A stretch of DNA of 64,000 nucleotides from JABDQA01 sp963759125 (GTDB lineage Bacteria; Desulfobacterota; Desulfobulbia; Desulfobulbales; Desulfocapsaceae), in contig CAVWXN010000007.1 of the NCBI GenBank assembly GCA_963759125.1, forward strand, positions 1 to 64,000, given 5' to 3'. This document shows positions 29,573 to 39,436 of this stretch, one piece after another; position 1 is the first letter of the stretch; the number at the start of each line of letters is the position of its first letter. Under the pieces are notes generated by a model. The model did not search any database. It was not told where the DNA came from and worked only from the letters and a program-made list of their open reading frames with translations. The position numbers were made by a program, and so were the translations under genes.

Positions 29573-31504
29573 TCAGCCTTGGCCGCGCAGCTTACGGCAG
29601 TCACCGACCCTTATGGTCAGTTTGATCCGGTCAAAATATTCGAGAATAGGTATCGAGAATTTTCTGGTAAGCCCGCTCAGCGTTTTGAACCGTGGGGCGT
29701 CAATCTCGCCTTCCCTCTTGATAAAGGCCACCATATCCTCCTGCAGCTGCTTGAGCGGCCCTTTGGAGAAATAGAGCGATTCACTGATTTTTACCAGTTC
29801 TCCTTCCTTGAGCAGGAGACCCAGCACTTCCTTGACCAGCCCGTCGGGATATTCACTGAATCGGTCAAAGGTTTCCTTGACAGTTGGGGCCGTCAATCCT
29901 TTGCCACGATACCATTCAGTCAGATCACGCTGGAGTTGCTGCTCGTCCGCTTTCAGCGCCACTTCATGACCCGCCAGACGGATGATAGATTCCTCCTGGA
30001 TGACACTCTTCTTGCGCAGCAGATCATTGAGACAGTAATTGAACACCTTGGGCTCAACAAACTGCTTGAATCCGGACCTGACCTCTTCCTTGGAAAGCCC
30101 GTTTTTCAATGGGTTGGCCAGATGATAAGATTCAAGATAAGAAACGATACCAGCCACCACTTCTTCGGCAATCGCTTGATCGACATAGCGCTTACTGGCC
30201 GAATCCACCACCACCATCTGTTTGGTCGACAGAGGAATGTTGAGAATTTTATCCAGATGTTTGCCAAAAACGCCAAGCCTGATTCCCAAATCTGCAGCGG
30301 AGAGACCGGCCATGCCTGACTCTTTGAGATACAGCAGACATTTTTCCTCGGGACTGCCGTTCATCAGGGTGTCGAAGATCTCCCGGTTGTAGCTCTGGTC
30401 CTTGTCGGTAAGACGCTTGCGTTTGCGCGGTGAAACATTGCCCAGTACCAGTCCGCCACCGATGGTTGCCACCGGTGAATAACTCCTGATGACATATCTA
30501 TCCGCTGCCCATACTGCCACTTCGGATTCGAGCAGCAGCTGCACAGGGGCTTGGTCTCCGGGCTGCAGTTCATTTCGGTCCAGCAGTGAGACACGGCCGA
30601 TGAGTTCAGCTGTGCCCAGATGGACGCGAACACGGGCCCGGTGTTTCAGCGGTTTCGCCGCTGAGCTCAGATAGGATAGCGAACAATCCAGCATGTAAGA
30701 AGGCGCCAGGCAGTCAACAGAGGCCAGCACCATGCCCCGTTCGATATCCTCTTTTTCGGTTCCCTGAAGGTTGATCGCCGTCCGGTGGCCGGCTTCGACC
30801 ATTTCCACGGATTCTGAGTGAACCTGGATGCCTCGCACCTTGGCCGTCTTCTCGGTGGGATAGAGACGCAGATCAGCACCGAGGGAGGTCCGTCCGGAGA
30901 TTGAGGTACCGGTGACTACGGCGCCGAACCCTTTCATGGCAAAAACGCGATCGATGGGCAATCTGAAGGGGCCGAACACCTCGTCGAAATGATGTTCGGC
31001 AACCATGCGATCAATGGCCTGTACCACCTCATCCATCCCCTCACCGGTCTGCGAAGATACCGGCAGGATCGGCGCATCCTCGAGAAAACTGCCGGCGCAG
31101 AAGTCGCTGACCTCCTCGATTACCAGCTCCAGCCATTCCTCATCAACCAGATCTTTTTTGGTGATGACCAGAATACCGCGGTTTACCCCGAGCAGCCTGC
31201 AGATATCGAAATGTTCACGGGTCTGCGGCATGATCCCCTCATCGGCGGCGACAATGAAGGCCAGTAGATCCATCCCGGTGACGCCGGCTACCATATTCTT
31301 GACGAACTTCTCATGACCCGGTACATCGACGATCCCCAAACGATGGCCACTGGGAAGATCCAGATGAGCAAAGCCGAGCTCGATGGTGATGCCCCTCGTT
31401 TTTTCCTCTTTCAGCCGATCCGTCTCAATTCCGGTGAGAGCCCTGATGAAGCTTGTCTTACCGTGATCCACATGACCGGCAGTGCCGAGGACAATTTCAC
31501 GCAT
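29573..31504 (-). CDS. selB: Selenocysteine-specific translation elongation factor
   Basis: GTPase that brings Sec-tRNA to UGA codons marked by a SECIS hairpin. It has 643 residues with G1 GTAGHVDHGKTS (about residues 7-18), TRGITIELGFA, DVPGHEKFVKNM and ITKKDL, as in EF-Tu-type factors. Domain IV winged helices follow in the C-terminal 250 residues (KVFNYCLNDLLRKKSVIQEE, FSIPILEYFDRIKLTIRVGD), the SECIS-binding part that identifies SelB. The frame is intact. No selA, selD or tRNA-Sec gene is seen in this window. The organism therefore should make selenoproteins. Confidence 0.95.
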   Translation of the reverse strand: MREIVLGTAGHVDHGKTSFIRALTGIETDRLKEEKTRGITIELGFAHLDLPSGHRLGIVDVPGHEKFVKNMVAGVTGMDLLAFIVAADEGIMPQTREHFDICRLLGVNRGILVITKKDLVDEEWLELVIEEVSDFCAGSFLEDAPILPVSSQTGEGMDEVVQAIDRMVAEHHFDEVFGPFRLPIDRVFAMKGFGAVVTGTSISGRTSLGADLRLYPTEKTAKVRGIQVHSESVEMVEAGHRTAINLQGTEKEDIERGMVLASVDCLAPSYMLDCSLSYLSSAAKPLKHRARVRVHLGTAELIGRVSLLDRNELQPGDQAPVQLLLESEVAVWAADRYVIRSYSPVATIGGGLVLGNVSPRKRKRLTDKDQSYNREIFDTLMNGSPEEKCLLYLKESGMAGLSAADLGIRLGVFGKHLDKILNIPLSTKQMVVVDSASKRYVDQAIAEEVVAGIVSYLESYHLANPLKNGLSKEEVRSGFKQFVEPKVFNYCLNDLLRKKSVIQEESIIRLAGHEVALKADEQQLQRDLTEWYRGKGLTAPTVKETFDRFSEYPDGLVKEVLGLLLKEGELVKISESLYFSKGPLKQLQEDMVAFIKREGEIDAPRFKTLSGLTRKFSIPILEYFDRIKLTIRVGDCRKLRGQG

Positions 31505-31516
31505 CGAGGATCATCC

Positions 31517-32146
31517 TTATCTGAGGTAGGGGTTGGAGCGCCGTTCTTCTTCGATGGTGGAACGGCTGCCGCCGTAACCATGGCCCGGCCAGACCACGGT
31601 TTCAGGCGGTAATACCAGAAGTTTTTCCTGGATTGAAGAGATCAAATCCCGATGTGAACCACCGGGAAAATCGGTCCGCCCGATACCGCCGACAAACAGC
31701 GTATCCCCGGTAATCAGGTCGGGGTTGGTGTACAGGCACATGCCGCCGGGCGTATGGCCCGGGGTGTGGATCACCTGCAGCGACACCTCACCAAAGGTGA
31801 TCAGGTCGCCCTCTTTGACCCTGACATCGGTGGGCGGCGACGCCTCCATTCCGAGCATGGAAAAATAGTTCTTCACCTGGCTCTGGGAGAAAAAATCATC
31901 GTCATCCTCATGCATGATGATGGCTGCTCCGGTCGCTTCCTTTATTCTTCGATTGCCGCAGACGTGATCGGGGTGTCCATGGGTGGCAATGATATATTCA
32001 ACATCCAGTCCCGCCTCGACCACCCGGTCAAGGATACGTTGCTCATCGCCGCCTGGATCGACGATTGCTGCTTTGGCCGTAGTCTCGCAACTGAGGATAT
32101 AGCAGCACACCCCCATCATGCCTACCATCTGCTGTTCAACTTTCAT
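31517..32146 (-). CDS. Metallo-beta-lactamase fold hydrolase, glyoxalase II-like
   Basis: Cytoplasmic MBL-fold hydrolase of 210 residues with THGHPDHVCG (metal-binding HxHxDH), HTPGHTPGG, ITGDTLFVGGIGRTD and VWPGHGYG, the standard zinc ligands of the YcbL/glyoxalase II-like group. It likely hydrolyses a thioester or similar small substrate. ATG at 32146 (MKVEQQMVGMMGVCCYIL) is chosen because the family begins there; a longer frame would overlap the mrp gene. It is in line with mrp (38 bp) and selB (12 bp). Confidence 0.85.
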   Translation of the reverse strand: MKVEQQMVGMMGVCCYILSCETTAKAAIVDPGGDEQRILDRVVEAGLDVEYIIATHGHPDHVCGNRRIKEATGAAIIMHEDDDDFFSQSQVKNYFSMLGMEASPPTDVRVKEGDLITFGEVSLQVIHTPGHTPGGMCLYTNPDLITGDTLFVGGIGRTDFPGGSHRDLISSIQEKLLVLPPETVVWPGHGYGGSRSTIEEERRSNPYLR

Positions 32147-32183
32147 ATCCGCCCATAGGATCAGTTTATCTGATGAAACAATC

Positions 32184-33128
32184 TCAGTTCTTGTTGGATT
32201 GGCAACCGCAGCCGCAGTCACCACTGTGGCCGGCCCCGGCCTTCTTGAACATCATCGGCGGAGCTACTGCAGGAAGCCGATTTTCCACCGCCGTGACGAT
32301 TTTGGTAAAGGCACCAGTGGCCGGAGAGTCCTCGTCCGAGGAGAGGTAGGGCTTACCGTCATCGCCGGCCATCACTACCTTGGGGTCCATCGGCACCCGG
32401 CCCAGAAAGGGCAGATCGAACTCACGCGCCACCTGCTCACCGCCGCCGGACTTGAAGATATCGACAGTTTCGTTGCAATGCGGGCAGACAAAGCCTGACA
32501 TGTTCTCCACCACACCGACGATACCGACATTGACCGTTTTGCAGAAGTTGATCGATTTCCTGACGTCGGCCAGAGCTACTTTCTGGGGAGTGGTGACGAC
32601 CAGCGCTTTGACCAGCGGTATGGTCTGGGCCACCGACAGCGGCTCATCACCGGTACCCGGAGGAGCATCGATGATCAGATAGTCGAGCTCGCCCCAGTCA
32701 AAGTCGGCGACGAATTGCCTGATTGCCTGAATTTTTAAAGGTCCCCGCCAGATAATTGCCTCGTCACGGTCCTTCATCATGTACTCAAGTGATACCACTT
32801 TGAGATTATCGCTGTACTGGAGTGGTTTCACCAGGTCATTTTCCGAGGCGGGCGGCTCGATGGTGCCGGTGATGTTCAGCATTCTGATTACATCCGGACC
32901 GTGAATATCGACATCCATCAAACCAACCTGGTGGCCTTTCTTGGCCAGACTGAGCGCAAGATTAACAGAGACGGTTGACTTGCCGACACCGCCCTTGCCG
33001 CTCATAACCAGTATCTTATTCTTTATCTTCCCCAAAGAACGGGTGATTGCATTGTCCTGTTGGGCCAGCATGGCCTGCTGGGATTCGTTGGATCCGCGCG
33101 AACTGGATCCGCCACATGAGTGAGCCAT
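32184..33128 (-). CDS. mrp: Mrp/NBP35-type P-loop ATPase, Fe-S cluster carrier
   Basis: ATPase of the ApbC/Mrp/NBP35 family that transfers iron-sulfur clusters to apoproteins. It has 314 residues with Walker A MSGKGGVGKST near residue 42, VGLMDVDIHGPD, DYLIIDAPPGTGDEPLS and the cluster-binding CPHC motif (MSGFVCPHCNE). The C-terminal tail GDCGCGCQ is Cys-rich, and the N-terminus has MAHSCGG. It is the first gene of the minus-strand run mrp, MBL hydrolase, selB, acyl-CoA synthetase. A good ribosome site (AGGAGGAA) precedes the ATG. Confidence 0.9.
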   Translation of the reverse strand: MAHSCGGSSSRGSNESQQAMLAQQDNAITRSLGKIKNKILVMSGKGGVGKSTVSVNLALSLAKKGHQVGLMDVDIHGPDVIRMLNITGTIEPPASENDLVKPLQYSDNLKVVSLEYMMKDRDEAIIWRGPLKIQAIRQFVADFDWGELDYLIIDAPPGTGDEPLSVAQTIPLVKALVVTTPQKVALADVRKSINFCKTVNVGIVGVVENMSGFVCPHCNETVDIFKSGGGEQVAREFDLPFLGRVPMDPKVVMAGDDGKPYLSSDEDSPATGAFTKIVTAVENRLPAVAPPMMFKKAGAGHSGDCGCGCQSNKN

Positions 33129-33531
33129 TGTTACTTCCTCCTGATATCTAATTCTCTATTTGCAACTGGTGGAACTGCCCGACAGAAATTTCCTCAGGGT
33201 GACCGTGCCGAACACACCAACAGGCAAGGTATAAGGTATTCTGCAGCTATACTATTCACTCGCCTGGAAGGCGATTTTCACATTTACACAAATCAACCAC
33301 ATTAAAGTAATGCGACCAACACTAATTGCAATCATTTTCAGAGGACCAATTATCCTCCCAGCTCGGCTGGACGGGAAGCAGTCAAGTCAAGCGGTCACCT
33401 CTTTTTATTGCGTTCTCTGTTCAGACTACGTAATATGGAAGATTCACATAGAAAAATGCGACCTGTCCACTGGTTGTTCAGCGATCGTCTGGAAAATATG
33501 ACTGGTTCAATAGACAGATAAAGGAATACAT
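33129..33531. other. Divergent intergenic region between mrp and ftsY
   Basis: About 400 bp carrying the promoters of both divergent operons. A 64-codon frame (33310-33501) shows no family features and I do not accept it. AAGGA stands 6 nt before the ftsY ATG. No RNA gene or terminator was recognised. Confidence 0.5.
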
Positions 33532-34761
33532 ATGCTTGGCTGGTTCAGGAAGAAGAAAAAAAAGGTTGCTGTTGAAACCGATGCACCTTTACAGGTGCAG
33601 GCTCCCATCGATGGGTCGGCCGAAGCAAACCGTATTGCCCAGGAGCCACCTGCTCAGTCCAAAGAGGTAGCAGAACCAGTCGAACCAGTCGAGGAAGCAG
33701 CACCGGAAGCAGTGCCGAAAGAAATTCCTGAAATCGAGCAGGAAGCGCAGGCCGGGCAGCCATCTGTCGTTGAACAAGAAAAAGCAGAAAAAGTTGAAGC
33801 ACCAGTAAAAGCTGAACCGGCGCCACAGGAAAAACCGGTCTCCATGCTCAAACGGTTGTCCGAACGTTTGAGCAGGACCAGGGAATCATTCACCATCAGG
33901 ATGGATCAGCTCTTTCTCGGGAAAAAGGAGATCGATGCCGATCTGTTCGACGAGCTGGAAGAGATCCTGATCACCGCCGACCTGGGCGTCGGCACCACCC
34001 AGGAGTTGCTGGAACAGGCCAGAAAGCAGATAAAAAGAGACAACCTCTCCGATCCGCAGGCCCTTAAGCAGATAATAAAAGATCAGCTCAAGACCTACAT
34101 CAGTGGAGACGGCAGACCGCAGGAGCTGTCTCTTCCAGAGAACGAACCTTTCGTGATCATGGTGGTCGGCGTCAACGGTGTGGGCAAGACCACAACGATA
34201 GGCAAAATCACCAGAAAATTCCTCCAGGCCGATCGTTCGGTTCTGTTGGTGGCCGCCGATACCTTCAGGGCCGCTGCCACCTCCCAGTTGAAGATATGGG
34301 GAGAACGAAACGAGGTCAGGGTCATTGCCCAGCAGGAAGGTGCCGACCCATCCGCCGTCGTCTATGACGCTATGAGCGTTGCCCGCAGCAAAGCGTATGA
34401 TGTTGTGCTGGTGGATACCGCCGGACGTCTGCATACCAAGGTCAATCTTATGGAGGAGCTGAAGAAAATCAAAAGAGTCATGAACAAGCAACTCGAGGGT
34501 GCGCCCCACGAAATCCTGCTTGTCATCGATGCGACCACCGGTCAGAACGGTATCTCCCAGGCCAAATTATTCAATGAGGCAGTCGGGGTAACCGGAGTGG
34601 CACTGACCAAACTCGACGGCACCGCCAAGGGGGGCATTGTCGCCACCATCACCAGAGAACTGAACCTGCCAATCCGCTTTATCGGCGTCGGAGAACAGGT
34701 TGACGATTTGCGGGATTTCGACGCCGAGGAATTCATCGAAGCATTGTTCGTTACTGACTGA
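33532..34761 (+). CDS. ftsY: Signal recognition particle receptor
   Basis: SRP-receptor GTPase that docks ribosome-nascent chain complexes at the membrane. It has 409 residues: a basic start (GWFRKKKKK), an acidic Glu/Pro/Ala-rich A domain to about residue 100, then the N domain and the G domain with GVNGVGKTTTIGKI, AADTFRAAA, LVDTAGR, TTGQNG and LTKLDGTAKGG. The C-terminus (FIGVGEQVDDLRDFDAEEFIEALF) is the family signature. It is followed by a J-domain protein gene after 38 bp. Confidence 0.96.
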   Translation: MLGWFRKKKKKVAVETDAPLQVQAPIDGSAEANRIAQEPPAQSKEVAEPVEPVEEAAPEAVPKEIPEIEQEAQAGQPSVVEQEKAEKVEAPVKAEPAPQEKPVSMLKRLSERLSRTRESFTIRMDQLFLGKKEIDADLFDELEEILITADLGVGTTQELLEQARKQIKRDNLSDPQALKQIIKDQLKTYISGDGRPQELSLPENEPFVIMVVGVNGVGKTTTIGKITRKFLQADRSVLLVAADTFRAAATSQLKIWGERNEVRVIAQQEGADPSAVVYDAMSVARSKAYDVVLVDTAGRLHTKVNLMEELKKIKRVMNKQLEGAPHEILLVIDATTGQNGISQAKLFNEAVGVTGVALTKLDGTAKGGIVATITRELNLPIRFIGVGEQVDDLRDFDAEEFIEALFVTD

Positions 34762-34799
34762 GGAGAAGTCAGGAATACACAACTCTACATCAAACCACT

Positions 34800-35639
34800 A
34801 TGAGATATCAATATCAGCAACAGGGCCCCGGCTGCGGCGGCTGTCTGGTCATCGGCGCTCTTATCGCCCTGGTCACCGGGGGCTTCTCCGGGCTCGGCAA
34901 TTTTCTTGGGTTTGTGTTCTATGCGGGTGCAATGTTCATCCTGGTCGCCCTGGCGATCTTTTTCGGCTTTCAGTTCTGGCTCCAGCGTCAGGTTGCCAGT
35001 TATGCCTCCACCCAGTCGGAAAGCCATAACCGTTTTGTCTGGCTGCTGGTTCACATCCTGGTAAAAATAGCCCAGCTCGATGACCACGTATCAAAAGACG
35101 AAGTCCAGACCATTCAACGCTTTTTCCAGTACAACCTGCATTACAACCAGACCAAGATGGCCTGGGTCAAGAATCTGATCAAAGAAGCCACCGAATCGAC
35201 CGAGACCCTGGAGGCCATGCTCGATGAGTTTAAACGGACATTTGCCTATGAACCACGTCTGATTCTGCTGGAGCTTATTTATCAGATTGTCTATACCAAA
35301 GACCCGGTCCCCCAGAATGAATTGGAGAAGGCCAGGCAGATTGGTATTTTTCTCGATATTTCCCAGTACGATCTGCGCACCATAGAGGCCAAATACACCT
35401 ATCATCGTCAGCGTCAGACCACCGAAGCGCGCGAGAACGATGTCCACTTCTATGCGGTGCTCGGACTCGAACCTGGGGCAGATATGGAGACGATCAAAAA
35501 ATCATATCGGCAACTCAGCATGAAATACCACCCTGACAAGGTTAGCCACCTCGGTGATGAGTTCAAAAAGGTCGCAGAGGAAAAAATGAAAGAAATCAAC
35601 GCAGCTTACGATTTCTTCAAAAGGAAGTACGGAGCCTAG
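34800..35639 (+). CDS. DjlA-like membrane-anchored J-domain co-chaperone
   Basis: 279 residues. Two adjacent hydrophobic segments at the N-terminus (GCLVIGALIALVTGG and FLGFVFYAGAMFILVALAIFFGF) anchor it in the inner membrane. The middle is a TerB-like helical domain (VKIAQLDDHVSKDEVQTIQRFF). The C-terminal 60 residues are a J domain with the HPD motif (LSMKYHPDKV), which stimulates DnaK ATPase. This layout is that of DjlA. The start follows ftsY closely and the frame is intact. Confidence 0.85.
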   Translation: MRYQYQQQGPGCGGCLVIGALIALVTGGFSGLGNFLGFVFYAGAMFILVALAIFFGFQFWLQRQVASYASTQSESHNRFVWLLVHILVKIAQLDDHVSKDEVQTIQRFFQYNLHYNQTKMAWVKNLIKEATESTETLEAMLDEFKRTFAYEPRLILLELIYQIVYTKDPVPQNELEKARQIGIFLDISQYDLRTIEAKYTYHRQRQTTEARENDVHFYAVLGLEPGADMETIKKSYRQLSMKYHPDKVSHLGDEFKKVAEEKMKEINAAYDFFKRKYGA

Positions 35640-35723
35640 CCGCCGCGGAAATAACTTCGCCGGTGCCGGCACGGAATCAAGCCTAATAAACTTATAAGAA
35701 ACCACGATATAGAGGACGCAGAC

Positions 35724-36909
35724 ATGGCCGTTTCAGAAAAAATGAAAAATTTCAGTGAAAAATCTTCCTGGATCAGAAAAATGTTTGAGGAAGGGGCACG
35801 GTTGAAAGCCGAATACGGCAGCGATCAAGTTTTTGATTTCAGCATCGGCAATCCGGACATACCGCCGCCACATCAATTTCGAGAAACAATGATTGAAATC
35901 GCCTCCGAGGATACGCCTGGTCAGCATGGCTATATGCCCAATGGAGGCTGCCCTGGGTTCGGCAGGCCATTGCTGCGCGGATGTCGTCAGAACAGGAAGC
36001 TGTGGTTAATCAAGGAGATATATTGATGAGTTGCGGTGCTGCCGGGGCTATCAACGTTGCCATGAAAGCACTACTCAACCCGGGGGACGAAGTACTCTTC
36101 TGACTCCTTATTTCGTCGAATACAATTTTTACGTTGATAACCATGGTGGCGTCGGCCAAAGTTGTACAGACCGACGATCAATTCAATCTCGATCTTGCGG
36201 CGATCGAACAGGCTATCACCGATAAGACCAAGGCGATGATAATTAATTCTCCTAATAATCCAACCGGGCAGATCTACTCTCATGAATCAATTGCAGCTCT
36301 TGGTAAACTTTTGGAAAGTGCCTCAAAAAAATTGGGTCTATCAATTTATCTGATATCTGACGAGCCGTACCGTAAAATTATCTTTGAGGATTATTATGTG
36401 CCGCCGATATTTCAAACATGTTCGCAACAGCATCGTCCTCTCATCATTTTCGAAGGATCTGTCACTTCCCGGAGAACGTATCGGTTATCTAGCTGTACAT
36501 CCTGAAGCTGATACAAAAACAGATCTCTTGAATGCGATGACGCTTGCCACCCGAATACTGGGATTCATCAACGCCCCGGCATTCATGCAGCGGGTTGTTG
36601 CCGAACTTCAGGGTGTTACGGTCGACAATTCCATTTATACAAGGAGAAGAGAGATTGTTCTGCAATATCCTTGAAGATGCCGGTTATGAGTTCATCAAAC
36701 CTAAAGGCGCCTTCTACCTGTTTCCCAGATCGCCAATCGAAGATGATGTCGCCTTCTGTTCCCTGCTGCAGAAACAGAAAATCCTGGCCGTTCCCGGCCG
36801 CGGATTCGGTGCTCCCGGCCATTTCAGGCTGGCATTCTGCACCGATGAGGATTATATCGAACGATCGGCCGCCGGATTTAGAGCGGCGTTTGCTGAAGCC
36901 ACAAGCTGA
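35724..36909 (+). CDS. Class I/II PLP-dependent aminotransferase (several frame breaks)
   Basis: Fold-type I aminotransferase, about 395 residues once repaired, of the aspartate-aminotransferase-like group. Conserved blocks appear in order in three frames: DFSIGNPDIPPP, GYMPNGG, MSCGAAGAINVAMKALLNPGDEV, INSPNNPTGQIY, LISDEPYRKIIF, SSFSKDLSLPGERIGY (PLP lysine) and GHFRLAFC (substrate Arg). Breaks lie near 35950, 36103, 36153, 36422 and 36655, mostly in GG, TT or GGG runs, and single-base edits restore each block. With five breaks in 1.2 kb it is either a low-quality stretch or a real pseudogene. It stands downstream of the J-domain gene and convergent with der. Confidence 0.75.
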
Positions 36910-36917
36910 TCATCGTC

Positions 36918-38270
36918 TCAGCCTGATCTTCGGCTGCGCTGTTCCTTCTTGTCCTTGAAAATGAGCCGGATCGGTACCCGGTCCAGGTCAAGACCGTCTC
37001 GATAGCGGTTGACCAGGTAGCGCTTATACGAGAAGTGTACGCCCTTGTAGCTGTTGGTCATGATGACGAAGGTGGGAGGAGCGGTACTGATTTGCGAGGT
37101 ATAGTAGAGTTTCAGCCGTTTGTTCTTGTAGATCGGCGGTGAATGCTTGTCGGTGGCATCGGCCAGCAGACGGTTCAGAGCAGAGGTCGGAAAAGTGGCA
37201 GTGAACTGGCGGTAGACCGAACCCACTGCCGGGAAAAGCCGCTTGAAGCCGAAACCGGTCAGGGCCGACACCGTAATCAACGGTGCAAATCCCACAAAAG
37301 GCACGGCCCGGGCGATTTCCTCCATGAGCTGCTGCTGACGCTTCTTATCGTCTGCCACCAGATCCCATTTGTTGACCAACAGGATCAGCCCCCTGCCATG
37401 GTCCTGGGTATAGCCGATCACCGTGGCATCCTGCTCAGTGATACCTTCCTCTGCATCGAGCAGGACCACGGCTATATCGCAGCGCCCCAATGTGGCCAGC
37501 GCTTTGAGAATACTGAACTTTTCCAGCTTCTCCTTGGTTTTACCCTTGCGGCGGATACCGGCGGTGTCGATCAGCAGGTAGTTTCTATCCTTATGATTGA
37601 GAAGGGTATCCACCGAATCCCTGGTGGTTCCCGAGATCTCTGAGACGACCATTCTTTCTTCACCGACAATCCGGTTGATCATCGACGATTTACCGACGTT
37701 GGGACGGCCCAGAAAAGCCAATCTGATAGTATTATCTGGAATTTCGTCACCGGCGCTGTCATCGGGAAGCGCCTCGCAGAGACCATCCATCAGGGTGATA
37801 AAGCCGTAGCGGTGCTCAGCCGAGACACTCCAGAGCTCTTCGACGCCCAACTCGTAAAAAGGGATCAGCAGTTCATCCTCCTGCTCAGGACCATCGATCT
37901 TGTTGACTACAAAAAAGACTTTTTTGTCCACCTTTCTCAGATGACTGATCACTTCATAATCGGCGGGCATCAGCCCCTCTTTGCCGTCCATTATGAATAA
38001 AATGATGTCCGCTTCCTCGATGGCGGCCATGGCCTGGTTGCGAATGTCGCCAACCATCGCATCCTCGGGATTGTCATCGATGCCGCCCGTATCGACCAGC
38101 ATGAAAAAGTGTTCCTTCCAGGTGACCCGATCGTATTGCCTGTCCCTGGTCACCCCGGGGGTCGGGTCGACAATGGCCTTGCGTGATCTGGTGATCCTGT
38201 TGAACAGGGTCGATTTGCCAACATTGGGCCGGCCAACCAGCGCCACTATTGCGGTTGTCCGGTTACGCAT
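36918..38270 (-). CDS. der: Ribosome-assembly GTPase Der (EngA)
   Basis: Double-GTPase needed for 50S subunit maturation. The 450 residues have two complete G domains: VGRPNVGKSTLFNRI, DTGGID and NKID in the first; LGRPNVGKSSMINRI, DTAGIRRKGK and NKWD in the second. A C-terminal KH-like domain follows (PTFVIMTNSYKGVHFSYKRYLVNRYR). The frame is intact. It heads a minus-strand run whose next genes form the AmgK-MurU pair. Confidence 0.96.
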   Translation of the reverse strand: MRNRTTAIVALVGRPNVGKSTLFNRITRSRKAIVDPTPGVTRDRQYDRVTWKEHFFMLVDTGGIDDNPEDAMVGDIRNQAMAAIEEADIILFIMDGKEGLMPADYEVISHLRKVDKKVFFVVNKIDGPEQEDELLIPFYELGVEELWSVSAEHRYGFITLMDGLCEALPDDSAGDEIPDNTIRLAFLGRPNVGKSSMINRIVGEERMVVSEISGTTRDSVDTLLNHKDRNYLLIDTAGIRRKGKTKEKLEKFSILKALATLGRCDIAVVLLDAEEGITEQDATVIGYTQDHGRGLILLVNKWDLVADDKKRQQQLMEEIARAVPFVGFAPLITVSALTGFGFKRLFPAVGSVYRQFTATFPTSALNRLLADATDKHSPPIYKNKRLKLYYTSQISTAPPTFVIMTNSYKGVHFSYKRYLVNRYRDGLDLDRVPIRLIFKDKKEQRSRRSG

Positions 38271-38332
38271 TGATGTTGCTCCTGTTCAGATGGGCTGTGA
38301 GCAGCTTCATTATTTTTCTGTGTGCGTGCTTT

Positions 38333-39394
38333 TCAGGCGCCAAAACGGCTCCGAAACAGCCTGATAGATTCGGCCGCGGTCTTTCGCAGCACGGGGAAAT
38401 CGTCAAACAACTGGTCGGCCAGCCGATTCTGCAGCATGATCAAGGACGGCATCAGAAACTGACTGAAAAACTTTTTCCGCTTCTTTCCCGAGAGAAAGGC
38501 GAAGGCTCCGATAATCTGCAGATTTCTCTGCACGGCAAGGTAGGGATATGAGGTCTTGACCAGATTGACATCAAGTCCGTTGCGCTGCCCGAGTTTGTCA
38601 AGGTAATAGCTCAGTAACTCATCCTGCAGCCGACCGGAGAGACCGGCGTACGGATCGATCAGCAGTGAGGCGATATCATAGCCCGGTGGACCAATGCGTC
38701 CGGCCTGAAAATCTATGATCCGCACCCGGCCGTCTTTGAGCATGATATTGCGGGACTGAAAATCCCGGTGCAGAAAAAGCGGTTGGAAGTGATCCATGGC
38801 CCGACGCGCCAGCTGCTCAAACTCCGCCTGCAGCCCGTCCACCTCTTCGGCGAATAAAGTATCCTTCCAGAAGGCCTGGTAGAAATAGCCGGATTCGCGC
38901 TCGATCATCACCGATAGGTCATAGGTTTCGGTATCATAACACCAGTTCTGATCAAAATCCTCGGCGCCATCGATCTGCATGGTTATGAGCTCTTCGATAA
39001 CCTTTTGGTAGAGCGTTCTGAGACTGCTTTGCGTTTCACCCTTGAGCTGGCCGTGCAGCCTGAGGTCGCCAAGGTCCTCGAACAGAATCAGGCTGAGCTG
39101 GCTGTTCGCCGCCAGCACTTCCGGCACCGAAACTCCTTTTCTATTCAGATGTCGGGCAATGGCCAGGGCTGAGCGGAACTCATCGAAGTCCTGGTCGGTG
39201 GATGAACCTGGAACCACACCCAGACAACATGGCAGCTGATCGCAGAAAACCCTGATGAACCGGCGCGAGGAGCCGTCCGCAACGAGCGGTTGAAAATCGA
39301 CTCTCGGCTGGAAATTTTCCCTGCTCAACCCTTCGACAAGGCGACCGTCTGCAAGCAGGGCAATGATTGCCTGCTGAATTTCGTACTCAAGCAT
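38333..39394 (-). CDS. amgK: AmgK-like anomeric MurNAc/GlcNAc kinase (APH fold)
   Basis: Kinase of the aminoglycoside phosphotransferase fold, 353 residues. AmgK phosphorylates MurNAc at C1 for recycling into UDP-MurNAc without passing through GlcNAc. It has FEDLGDLRLHGQL (nucleotide region), the catalytic loop LFLHRDFQSRNIML and the metal-binding IIDFQAGRIGPPGYDIASLLIDPYAG, which match the AmgK subgroup better than resistance enzymes. Only 42 bp separates it from the MurU-like nucleotidyltransferase gene, the usual partner. The assignment rests on this pairing plus motifs. Confidence 0.78.
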   Translation of the reverse strand: MLEYEIQQAIIALLADGRLVEGLSRENFQPRVDFQPLVADGSSRRFIRVFCDQLPCCLGVVPGSSTDQDFDEFRSALAIARHLNRKGVSVPEVLAANSQLSLILFEDLGDLRLHGQLKGETQSSLRTLYQKVIEELITMQIDGAEDFDQNWCYDTETYDLSVMIERESGYFYQAFWKDTLFAEEVDGLQAEFEQLARRAMDHFQPLFLHRDFQSRNIMLKDGRVRIIDFQAGRIGPPGYDIASLLIDPYAGLSGRLQDELLSYYLDKLGQRNGLDVNLVKTSYPYLAVQRNLQIIGAFAFLSGKKRKKFFSQFLMPSLIMLQNRLADQLFDDFPVLRKTAAESIRLFRSRFGA

Positions 39395-39436
39395 TTCTAT
39401 CCATACAATTGCAGGAAACTGTGCGTATCTCTGTTT

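Noticed and set aside
33310..33501. A 64-codon frame between mrp and ftsY
   Set aside because: No ribosome site, no family motif, and composition like a promoter region.
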